Of a stretch of 11,733 bases of DNA, positions 6,114 to 11,733 are shown in pieces (position 1 is the first letter of the stretch; every line of letters starts with the position of its first letter). Origin of the DNA: Candidatus Magasanikbacteria bacterium RIFOXYD12_FULL_33_17. Its GTDB lineage: Bacteria > Patescibacteriota > Patescibacteriia > Magasanikbacterales > UBA922. Position numbers and translations under genes: made by a program. The notes beneath the pieces were generated by a model. It was not told where the DNA came from and ran no database searches. It saw only the letters and a list, made by a program, of their open reading frames with translations. Where the stretch lies: positions 1-11,733 of the forward strand of contig MFRB01000071.1 in the NCBI GenBank assembly GCA_001783255.1, read 5' to 3'.

Positions 6114-6599
6114 TTATATTAAAAAACCTACTTCAAAAACTTGTTTATTTTCTTCCCAATTTTTTTTACTAGCAAGTTTTTTTTCAAAAATTACAAAGAC
6201 ATCATCTTTAACAATCAAACTTTTTTCTACCAAAAATTTAGCCACTACTCCCAAGAAAAAAATATTCAAACTACTACGTGATATTTTATTTTGTAAAATT
6301 ATTTCTTGATAATTTTTGAAATCAATAATTTCAGTATCATCCGAAACATGCTCTAAAGTTCTTTCTCTTGCTTGATCAGACATTAGTAACAAAAAATCTG
6401 CTTTGGCAAATTTTGGATAAAATATTTTTTTATCAGAGACTTGGATGAAACTCAAAGAAACTCCACCACGTTGTTCCAAACCATAATTTGGAATAGAACT
6501 TACTTCAAAATTTTTGACAAAAAAACATTCAGATACAATTTTGGCAATTGTCTGTACACCTTGTCCTCCATCTCCAGCAAGTAAAATTTTAAACTTCAT
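6114..6599 (-). CDS. korC: 2-oxoacid:ferredoxin oxidoreductase, gamma subunit
   Basis: This 161-residue protein is the gamma subunit of the 2-oxoacid:ferredoxin oxidoreductase. The family's glycine motif is present as AGDGGQGV (8-15), followed by NYGLEQRGGVSLS (38-50), the conserved segment that completes the CoA-side domain. The remaining beta-alpha region is typical, though the protein is slightly shorter than the 170-190 usual for the family. It acts in the cytoplasm as part of an alpha-beta-gamma complex that cleaves a 2-oxoacid with CoA to acyl-CoA and CO2, passing electrons to ferredoxin. It lies 10 bp after the beta subunit, which completes an alpha-beta-gamma gene order. The symbol is assigned by family; the substrate class (2-oxoglutarate, branched-chain or pyruvate) is not determined by what I can see. 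Confidence 0.88.
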   Translation of the reverse strand: MKFKILLAGDGGQGVQTIAKIVSECFFVKNFEVSSIPNYGLEQRGGVSLSFIQVSDKKIFYPKFAKADFLLLMSDQARERTLEHVSDDTEIIDFKNYQEIILQNKISRSSLNIFFLGVVAKFLVEKSLIVKDDVFVIFEKKLASKKNWEENKQVFEVGFLI

Positions 6600-6609
6600 A
6601 TTTTTTAAA

Positions 6610-7275
6610 TTAATATTCCCCGATTACAAAAACTTTTTTCAATTCTTCCAAAAAATTATTTGTTTCTACTCCGAAAGTTTTCCAAGAAGTCGGACAATAA
6701 GACAAAACTTCGACAATAGAAAAATTGCCTTGTTTTTGAGATTCAATAGCTTTTTGTAAATATTCCTGCAATTGTTTTGGATTATTGACAGACGACCTTG
6801 CGACGAAAGCTTTTTTGTTGACGGCTCTAACCAAAGCCAAACCATCTATTGGTTCTTCACTATTCCCCACAGGTGCTGTCAAAGTTATTTGATCTTTCAT
6901 TGTCGTCGGCGCAGTCTGACCACCTGTCATAGCATAGACTGAATTGTTGACGACAATCACAGTCACAGGATCATTACGCTTGGCCGCCCAAAGCAAACTT
7001 TGTAAACCAATAGAATAAGCTCCCCCGTCTCCAGTGTAAGCAAAAGATAAAGAATCTGGTTTGGCACGTTTGAATCCCACCATTGTCGGAGTTACACGAC
7101 CATGATGTGTTTGAAAAGTATTAACTTGCAAAAAATCCCAAGCCAAAAGAGAACAACCAATGTCCAAGCCCAAAACACTTTTTTGTTCTTCATTATTATT
7201 TTTCAAAATTTTATACAAAGTTTGTAAGACAATAGGATGACCACAACCCATACAAAATTTAGCATCTTTGGACAT
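6610..7275 (-). CDS. korB: 2-oxoacid:ferredoxin oxidoreductase, beta subunit (TPP and Fe-S)
   Basis: This 221-residue beta subunit binds thiamine diphosphate and one [4Fe-4S] cluster. It has FCMGCGH (7-13) with C8 and C11, a third cysteine at C41 in DIGCS, and a fourth near C194 in SYCPTSW, the usual four-cysteine set of short KOR-type beta subunits. The TPP/Mg motif is TGDGGAYSIG (81-90) followed by VVNNSVYAMTGGQ (108-120); GDGG replaces the more common GDGD, which is seen in other family members too. The subunit is shorter than typical KorB (about 280), so it lacks the C-terminal extension. It starts 1 bp after the alpha subunit stop. No ferredoxin-like delta subunit is coded in the operon, so a separate ferredoxin must take the electrons. 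Confidence 0.93.
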   Translation of the reverse strand: MSKDAKFCMGCGHPIVLQTLYKILKNNNEEQKSVLGLDIGCSLLAWDFLQVNTFQTHHGRVTPTMVGFKRAKPDSLSFAYTGDGGAYSIGLQSLLWAAKRNDPVTVIVVNNSVYAMTGGQTAPTTMKDQITLTAPVGNSEEPIDGLALVRAVNKKAFVARSSVNNPKQLQEYLQKAIESQKQGNFSIVEVLSYCPTSWKTFGVETNNFLEELKKVFVIGEY

Positions 7276-7276
7276 A

Positions 7277-8323
7277 TTATTTATTGCTTAAAACTAAATC
7301 CACAATCTCCTCTACTTCTACACCAACAGCTGGTTTGAAAATTCCAGAAATTTTTGTAGTGACTTCCAAATTTTGTTTTACCAAATCATGCAATTGACCA
7401 AGACTAGATTCACAAACAAAAATATTTTTTATTTTTTTGGCAAGTTTATTCAATTCATCTTTTGGAAAAGGACTTAGTGTAATAGGACGAAACAAAGCAA
7501 CTTTTTTGTTTTGTTTATTTAGTTCGTCGACAGCTTCTTTAGCCACAGCGCCCACTATACCATGAGCAATAATCAAATCTTCTATTTCATCAAGAGAATT
7601 ATCACCTAAATATATTTCAAACTCTACAATTTCTTTACTCATTTCCTCAAAATCTTGTTTATTTTTTTCAAGTTCCGACATTAATTCTTTTTCCAAAGTA
7701 TAAATATTTCTAATATTTTTTTGACTAGCCTCATCTACAAGCGCTAGCAATTTTTGATTTTCAATTTTTGTTTCTGGCAAAGAAAAGCTTTGTCTAGTTT
7801 TCAATAAATATCCATCGGTCAACAAAATACTAGGAAAACGATACTTATAAGCATAGTTGAAAACTTTGCGAGTCAAAGTATACATCTCTTCCAAATTAGA
7901 TGGAGACAAAACAATACGCAAACCTTCTCCATTACCACCATGAATCGCCAAGTTTACTTCCTGTTGAGAATAAATGACTGTGCCCGAACTAGGCCCTCCA
8001 CGTTGTCCTATCAGCGCGACAAAAGGCAAACGCATTCCATCAGCCATACTAAGAGCATCTTGCATAAGGACTGTGCCTGGACCAGCTGTCGCTGTAAAAG
8101 CTTTTTGCCCAGCCATAATAGCACCACAAACAGCAAAACCGGCTGCAACTTCATCTTCGGTTTGTAAACAATGCAAATTTTTATTTTGTAAAGATTTGTT
8201 TATCCAGCCAGACAAAATTTCTGTCGTTGGAGTAATTGGATAACCAAACATCTGCATAGCACCCGCATCAATACAAGCTTCTACCAAAACTTCATGTCCA
8301 TTTAGAAATCTTTTTTCTAACAT
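7277..8323 (-). CDS. korA: 2-oxoacid:ferredoxin oxidoreductase, alpha subunit
   Basis: This 348-residue alpha subunit has GYPITPTTEI (27-36), the substrate-side TPP-domain motif, with a conserved acidic stretch QTEDEVA (54-60). ATAGPG (78-83) and IGQRGGPSSGT (105-115) follow, corresponding to the usual QRGGPSTG segment, then HGGNGEGLRIVLSP (128-141). The C-terminal half, after a Lys/Glu-rich linker at about 195-235, carries the transketolase C-terminal-like domain, with HGIVGAVAKEAVDEL and FRPITLSPFP. Together with the beta and gamma subunits it performs oxidative decarboxylation of a 2-oxoacid to acyl-CoA. The set is KOR-like rather than the single-chain pyruvate enzyme. It lies 5 bp after the GlmU-like gene and 1 bp before beta. 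The start is ATG at 8323. Confidence 0.93.
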   Translation of the reverse strand: MLEKRFLNGHEVLVEACIDAGAMQMFGYPITPTTEILSGWINKSLQNKNLHCLQTEDEVAAGFAVCGAIMAGQKAFTATAGPGTVLMQDALSMADGMRLPFVALIGQRGGPSSGTVIYSQQEVNLAIHGGNGEGLRIVLSPSNLEEMYTLTRKVFNYAYKYRFPSILLTDGYLLKTRQSFSLPETKIENQKLLALVDEASQKNIRNIYTLEKELMSELEKNKQDFEEMSKEIVEFEIYLGDNSLDEIEDLIIAHGIVGAVAKEAVDELNKQNKKVALFRPITLSPFPKDELNKLAKKIKNIFVCESSLGQLHDLVKQNLEVTTKISGIFKPAVGVEVEEIVDLVLSNK

Positions 8324-8328
8324 ATTTT

Positions 8329-9096
8329 TTAAGATAATTTTTGTTTAGCTTGTTCTAACTGTTCCAAAGTATTTATACCAAAAGTTTCTTCTGGCGAGAT
8401 AATTACGCTTTCTACTTTTTTATTTTGTGAAATAGCGATATGAACTAAATCTGTCAGATAATATTCATTTTGAATATTATTAGTCTTTATATTTTGCAAA
8501 TTTTTCCAAAGCCAATTATTTTCAAAACAATAATAACCAGCATTACCTTCTTTTATTTGCAATTGTTCTTCTGTACAATCTTTTTTTTCAGTAATATTTA
8601 CAATTTTATTCTCAGCATTTCTGACAACTCTACCAAAATCAAAAAACCTAGCATTTTCCGCTTCATAATTTGGAGATACAATCGAAGTCATTGTGATAAT
8701 ATTTTTATTTTCAATATTGTTTTTGATAATTTCCAAAATACTTTTTTCAGTAATAAAAGGAGAGTCTCCATAAAGTACAACGATGCGTTCAAATTTATCT
8801 TTCATCACATCCTCAGCCATCATAACTGCATGCCCGGTACCCAGTTGTTCTTCTTGTAAAGCATATACAAAACTATCGCCAAAATAATCTTCCACAACTT
8901 CATACTTGAAGCCAACAACTAGACAAATTTGTTTATCTTCAAAACCCATATGACGTAAAGTATCTACCACATATTCTACAATAGGCTTACCATTCAAATC
9001 CAACATTACTTTTGGTCTGTCTGTACAATTGAGACGAGTTCCCTTGCCTCCTGCCAAAATTACTATACCAATTTTATTTAAGTTTATTTGAGACAT
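8329..9096 (-). CDS. glmU: GlmU-type UDP-GlcNAc pyrophosphorylase domain, stand-alone
   Basis: This 255-residue nucleotidyltransferase corresponds to the N-terminal half of GlmU only. It has LAGGKGTRLN (14-23) with RPKVM (27-31), QEEQLGTGHAV (81-91), LYGDSPFI (108-115), FGRVVRNAENKIVNI (154-168), KEGNAGYY (182-189) and NEYYLTDLV (210-218), then GINTLEQL (240-247) in place of GVNNRxQL. These are the nucleotide, Mg and GlcNAc-1-phosphate contacts of GlmU in the expected order and spacing. It should couple UTP and GlcNAc-1-phosphate to UDP-GlcNAc. The left-handed beta-helix acetyltransferase domain (the remaining 200 or so residues) is absent: the gene stops and korA starts 5 bp later. A thymidylyl- or other sugar-nucleotide specificity cannot be excluded. 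Its start overlaps the end of the upstream HAD gene by 23 bp, suggesting translational coupling. Confidence 0.85.
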   Translation of the reverse strand: MSQINLNKIGIVILAGGKGTRLNCTDRPKVMLDLNGKPIVEYVVDTLRHMGFEDKQICLVVGFKYEVVEDYFGDSFVYALQEEQLGTGHAVMMAEDVMKDKFERIVVLYGDSPFITEKSILEIIKNNIENKNIITMTSIVSPNYEAENARFFDFGRVVRNAENKIVNITEKKDCTEEQLQIKEGNAGYYCFENNWLWKNLQNIKTNNIQNEYYLTDLVHIAISQNKKVESVIISPEETFGINTLEQLEQAKQKLS

Positions 9097-9709
9097 ATTC
9101 TTTTATTTCTGTTAAAGTTTTGAAATATTTTAATCCACTGTTTTTATATTCTTCTTCTGTAAAAGTAACAACTTGTTTCAATATCACATTAATATTTGGA
9201 AAATCTTTTTTTATTTTTTGACTTTCCTCAATTTTATCATTTATAAAAAAAATATTGTTATCTTTACTTTCAGCCAAAATTTCTTTCACAACCAATTCTT
9301 TATCTTTACCAAGAAAAAAAACTTTCTTAAAATATTTAGCAATACCACACTCTTCAACTTTTAATTTCTGGAAATTTTCATCACCCAAACTAAGTAAATA
9401 CAAATCTTGTTTAGATTCTTTCAAACTTTCCAAAAAATAAATAGCATCTTCAAACAAAAAATTATTTATCTTTTCTTTAACTTTGTTTAAATTATCCAAA
9501 ACTTGTTTGTAATCAAAACCTTCTTTCTCCAAAATACTAGCATGCCTTTTAAAAGAATAAGAAAAATTTCCATCTGACAAAATTCTCGCCTCAGCATAAG
9601 TCTGCCAAAACATTTTTTCATCTATACCAACATCTAGCAAACAAAAAGACAATTCTTTTTTAAATTTTTGGGTATCAAATAGGGTATCATCAAAGTCTAT
9701 GATTATCAT
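9074..9709 (-). CDS. HAD-superfamily hydrolase, divergent
   Basis: This protein is about 211 residues from the chosen ATG at 9709. The open frame runs up to a TTG at 9724, but the ATG begins directly at the conserved first strand MIIIDFDDTLFDT, giving nucleophile D5 and acid/base D7, and it has the T before ATG shared by all other starts here. LYLLSLGD serves as motif II, a Lys-rich segment after VFFLGKDKE as motif III, and FFINDKIEES as the acidic motif IV. It belongs to the HAD phosphatase fold, but too little is conserved to name a substrate; it lacks the DGxxxDS cap signature of the HxpB-like gene downstream. It is the first gene of the long operon and its end overlaps the GlmU-like gene by 23 bp. 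It is very AT-rich and Lys/Phe-rich. Confidence 0.8.
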   Translation of the reverse strand: MIIIDFDDTLFDTQKFKKELSFCLLDVGIDEKMFWQTYAEARILSDGNFSYSFKRHASILEKEGFDYKQVLDNLNKVKEKINNFLFEDAIYFLESLKESKQDLYLLSLGDENFQKLKVEECGIAKYFKKVFFLGKDKELVVKEILAESKDNNIFFINDKIEESQKIKKDFPNINVILKQVVTFTEEEYKNSGLKYFKTLTEIKEYVSNKLK

Positions 9710-9761
9710 AAAATTTTCTACCAATAATTATTTTGAAAACATTATTATTTATTTCTAAACA

Positions 9762-9829
9762 AGAGATAAATGGAGATAAAATAGAGATAAGATTTTCTAT
9801 TATCATCTCTACTTTATCTCCTTATCTCT
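9762..9829. repeat. Six-copy GAGATAA array forming a long inverted repeat
   Basis: Three direct GAGATAA copies start at 9763, 9773 and 9784, spaced 10 and 11 bp apart. After about 12 bases come three copies in the opposite orientation (TTATCTC at 9814-9820 and 9822-9828, and TCATCTC at 9803-9809). The two halves pair over about 26 bases with one 2-base bulge and few mismatches. The array lies between the TrmB-family regulator and the first gene of the long operon, about 53 bases before its start. Near-helical spacing fits a multi-site operator; a folded 3' end of the regulator mRNA or a small mobile repeat are alternatives. The rest of the 163-bp gap shows no gene and no convincing promoter. 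Confidence 0.65.
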
Positions 9830-9887
9830 ATTTATTTTTTAATAACAAAATAATGATTTTATTCCAAATTCCTCGTCCCACATTCCT

Positions 9888-10622
9888 CTACAAAGTATCC
9901 CACAATTGATCAAATATCATCTTCTGTGTTTCACAAATTCCAACATTTTCAATTATTACCCCGACTAAATTATCTTTGGCATCAAAAGAAATATAAGCAG
10001 TTTTGCCAGGATAAATAAAAATATAAGTTGGTGTCTTGCTTTCTTTTCCAAGCCACTTTCTTTCATCAAGACCACGAAGTTCACCACCTGTACCAGTAGC
10101 GATGACTTTTACTGCAATATTTTTGGCAATACGTGCATCACTAAAAGAAGGAAAATTTTCGTACAAATGCTCTGTTACCTTCTCAGCTGAATACACCCGA
10201 TACAATTTTTCTTCTGAACTTTCACAAACTGTTAAGACATCCTCCAAAATTGTTTTTATATCATCATCTTTGAAATACTTAGCCACAGGCCTATTTCCAC
10301 CAGAATTATAAAGAGCCTGTAACTCAGGAATCACCATATCAACACTTTTATTGATGATCTTCAATTCTTGTTCTTTTCTATCAACCAACTTACGCAAATT
10401 TTCAGGATCATCAACTACAAAAAGCTGTTTAGTATCTTCTTTGAAGAACCTCACAACCTCTTTTTCCTGCAATTCTTTGAGAACTTCGTAGACTTGCCCA
10501 CGGTTCATATCGAGACTATCCGACAATTTACGCACTGAACTTGGGCCTAAACCAAGCAAAACCAAGTATACCTTGGCTGATTTGTCAGAAAATCCTAATT
10601 TTTTGAAAAGATTAATATCCAT
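9888..10622 (-). CDS. TrmB-family winged-helix transcriptional regulator
   Basis: This 244-residue regulator has an N-terminal winged helix at about residues 1-75: FKKLGFSDKSAKVYLVLL, then GPSSVRKLSDSLDMNRGQVYEVLKEL, in which residues 39-52 are the recognition helix, and a wing around EVVRFF. A charged helix (75-100, coiled-coil-like) links it to a C-terminal effector domain that reads YRVYSAEKVTE, VKVIATG and TAYISFDAKDNLVGVIIEN, as in TrmB-type proteins. TrmB regulators sense sugars or their phosphates and control sugar and central carbon genes, mostly in archaea and also in several bacterial groups. Placed between the aldolase and the amino-sugar/2-oxoacid operon, it is a natural candidate for their control. 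It has its own near-consensus promoter overlapped by an inverted repeat, consistent with self-regulation. The start is ATG at 10622 and the stop is TAG. Confidence 0.88.
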   Translation of the reverse strand: MDINLFKKLGFSDKSAKVYLVLLGLGPSSVRKLSDSLDMNRGQVYEVLKELQEKEVVRFFKEDTKQLFVVDDPENLRKLVDRKEQELKIINKSVDMVIPELQALYNSGGNRPVAKYFKDDDIKTILEDVLTVCESSEEKLYRVYSAEKVTEHLYENFPSFSDARIAKNIAVKVIATGTGGELRGLDERKWLGKESKTPTYIFIYPGKTAYISFDAKDNLVGVIIENVGICETQKMIFDQLWDTL

Positions 10623-10637
10623 ATTTTTGCTTATTAC

Positions 10638-10666
10638 AGTATATTTTATAATACAAAAACTGTCAA
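10638..10666 (-). promoter_or_regulatory. Promoter of the TrmB-family regulator
   Basis: On the minus strand a perfect -35 TTGACA (10666-10661) is followed after exactly 17 bp by TATACT (10643-10638), one mismatch from the -10 consensus. A transcript starting about 7 bases downstream would begin near 10631 and leave a leader of roughly 9 bases before the ATG at 10622. The message would be almost leaderless, with no room for a Shine-Dalgarno sequence. Confidence 0.75.
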
Positions 10667-10685
10667 TTTTTTATAGACAGTTTTT
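10655..10685. promoter_or_regulatory. Inverted repeat overlapping the -35 box, candidate operator
   Basis: AAAAACTGTC (10655-10664) and GACAGTTTTT (10676-10685) form a perfect 10-bp inverted repeat with an 11-base spacer. The half-site centres are 21 bp apart, two helical turns. The left half covers most of the -35 hexamer and part of the spacer, so a bound dimer would block polymerase; the adjacent regulator is the obvious candidate. The same bases, read on the minus strand, make a hairpin ending in a T-run and might instead act as a second weak terminator for upstream transcription. Confidence 0.55.
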
Positions 10686-10789
10686 GGGGATAAGGTTTGT
10701 TTTTGGCTAAAATAGCATACTTTGTATTGGTTAAACGGCAAAATAAACACGGTTTAAATTTTCAATTTCTGAATTTACAATTTTCAAAA

Positions 10790-10851
10790 AATTTAGGAAT
10801 TTTAAAAATTAATAAATTGTTTGAAAATTTAAAATTGAAAATTCCTAAATT
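10790..10851. repeat. AT-rich inverted repeat between aldolase and regulator
   Basis: AATTTAGGAATTTT (10790-10803) is perfectly repeated in inverted orientation as AAAATTCCTAAATT (10838-10851), with 34 bases between. Further AATTTTCAAA-like words on both sides (10757-10790 and 10821-10837) make a looser nested palindrome. There is no open frame here. The rest of the 288-bp gap (10686-10757) shows nothing I can assign. It may be a decayed mobile repeat. Confidence 0.5.
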
Positions 10852-10877
10852 AAAAACAGCCACTAAAAAATGACTGT
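10848..10877 (-). terminator. Likely intrinsic terminator of the aldolase gene
   Basis: On the minus strand, ACAGTCA (10877-10871), an 8-base loop and TGGCTGT (10862-10856) form a stem with six of seven pairs, followed directly by TTTTAATTT. It lies 34 bases beyond the aldolase stop codon. The stem is short and only moderately GC-rich, so termination may be partial. An ACGATTATCGT palindrome (10886-10896) lies between the stop and this stem. Confidence 0.5.
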
Positions 10878-10910
10878 CGATTAATACGATTATCGTAAAA
10901 ATATCAAAAA

Positions 10911-11733
10911 CTACTTACTTATTTTTTTGCCACATCCGAGCACTTCCACATTTTTTTTCATATACATTTTCATCAAATCCTCTCTAACTTTGGCTAAATA
11001 AGTTCTTGGATCAAAAATCTCAGGACTTTGACTCAAAACTTCTCGCAAACTAGCTGTCATGGTGATACGACTATCTGAATCTATGTTTACTTTACAAACT
11101 GCAGTTTTAGCAGCAGCTCGAACTTGTTTAGGATCAATACCAATCGCACTTTCCATTTTACCACCATATTTGTTTATTTTTTCCAAAGCTTCTTGAGGTA
11201 TTGAAGAAGCACCATGCAAAACAATTGGAAAATTTTTGAGTCTTTTCTCAATAGCTTTCAAAATATCCAATCTAATTTTTGCCTCTTGTCCTGGTTTGAA
11301 TTTATAAGCACCATGAGAAGTACCAACAGCAATAGCCAAAGAATCTACACCAGTTTTTTTCACAAAATCTTCTACTTCTTCTGGTCTAGTATAAATATGT
11401 TCAGTAGCCGAAACATCATCTTCTACTCCAGCGAGTACTCCAAGTTCACCTTCTACAGTTACTTTGTACTTATGTGCAAAATTTACTACTTTTTTTGTTA
11501 ATTTGATATTTTCATTGTAAGACAAATGTGAAGCATCTATCATCACTGAAGAAAAACCATTTTTTATAGCAGACACACAAAGCTCATAACTATCACCATG
11601 ATCTAGATGCAAAGCTACTGAAATTGGTTTTAGTTTCATTTTTTTAGCTTCCTCTTTCATTTGCAAAATCGCTCCAGAAACCATTTGGGCAATAAGTTTT
11701 TCACCAATATACTCATACGCTTTTTTGGAAATT
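10911..11733 (-). CDS. fba: Class II fructose-bisphosphate aldolase, partial (N-terminus beyond the edge)
   Basis: The frame is open to the right edge, so the gene begins outside the window; 273 residues are visible. Counting from the internal Met at 11684, the zinc-enzyme motifs are HLDHG (26-30, catalytic Asp and a zinc His), VEGELG (77-82, Glu), GTSHGAYKF (121-129, zinc His), VLHGASSIP (155-163, zinc His) and VNIDSDSRI (199-207, phosphate and substrate contact). The upstream visible codons encode AYEYIGEKLIAQ, continuous with the family, which confirms that the Met at 11684 is internal. About 40-60 residues should be missing. It cleaves fructose-1,6-bisphosphate to two triose phosphates in glycolysis, or the reverse in gluconeogenesis. 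A tagatose- or ketose-bisphosphate relative cannot be excluded from sequence alone. The stop is TAG, followed by a likely terminator, so it is a transcription unit separate from the regulator. Confidence 0.93.
   Translation of the reverse strand, partial: ISKKAYEYIGEKLIAQMVSGAILQMKEEAKKMKLKPISVALHLDHGDSYELCVSAIKNGFSSVMIDASHLSYNENIKLTKKVVNFAHKYKVTVEGELGVLAGVEDDVSATEHIYTRPEEVEDFVKKTGVDSLAIAVGTSHGAYKFKPGQEAKIRLDILKAIEKRLKNFPIVLHGASSIPQEALEKINKYGGKMESAIGIDPKQVRAAAKTAVCKVNIDSDSRITMTASLREVLSQSPEIFDPRTYLAKVREDLMKMYMKKNVEVLGCGKKISK

Noticed and set aside
9710..9724. TTG start five codons upstream of the HAD gene
   Set aside because: The ATG at 9709 begins right at the conserved first strand and matches the T-before-ATG pattern of the other genes; the TTG would only add VENF-type residues.

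Overview
The window is AT-rich, densely packed and coded entirely on the minus strand, so transcription runs from right to left. It has small gene spacings, no recognisable Shine-Dalgarno sequences, a TrmB-type regulator, a ferredoxin-dependent 2-oxoacid oxidoreductase and stand-alone short versions of enzymes that are usually larger. This suggests an anaerobic or fermentative bacterium, most plausibly of the Patescibacteria/CPR type. That placement is inferred from style and gene content; the window contains no rRNA or other phylogenetic marker.

Layout from right to left in the direction of transcription: (1) a class II fructose-bisphosphate aldolase cut by the right edge (10911-11733), ending at a likely terminator. 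(2) A 288-bp gap with AT-rich inverted repeats, then a near-consensus promoter overlapped by an inverted repeat, driving a TrmB-family regulator (9888-10622). (3) A 163-bp gap holding a six-copy GAGATAA array folded into an inverted repeat. (4) A tight ten-gene run from 9709 to 1662: HAD hydrolase, GlmU-type uridylyltransferase domain, 2-oxoacid:ferredoxin oxidoreductase alpha, beta and gamma, HxpB/YniC-like sugar-phosphate phosphatase, GlmS, a small three-helix membrane protein, a YvcK/CofD-like protein and a GNAT acetyltransferase. Most gaps are 1-18 bp, so one operon is likely. (5) A short gap with a palindrome and a candidate promoter, then an ATP-citrate-lyase/succinyl-CoA-synthetase-type ATP-grasp subunit (258-1529). 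(6) A gene-free left end (1-257) filled with palindromic repeats.

Together the genes link central carbon flow (aldolase, 2-oxoacid oxidation, acyl-CoA/citrate ligase) to amino-sugar supply. GlmS makes glucosamine-6-phosphate, the GlmU-like domain would make UDP-GlcNAc, and YvcK-family proteins are known UDP-sugar binders. The acetyltransferase half of GlmU is absent; the GNAT protein in the same operon is a speculative replacement.

The most unusual features are short palindromic elements of at least two sequence families that sit in frame inside protein-coding genes, in the citrate-lyase-like gene and in the yvcK-like gene. The first family is also present as an inverted pair just downstream of its host gene. 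This resembles the in-frame palindromic elements known from Rickettsia. A second striking pattern is that all twelve genes with a visible start have T directly before ATG, mostly AT, with no Shine-Dalgarno sequence.
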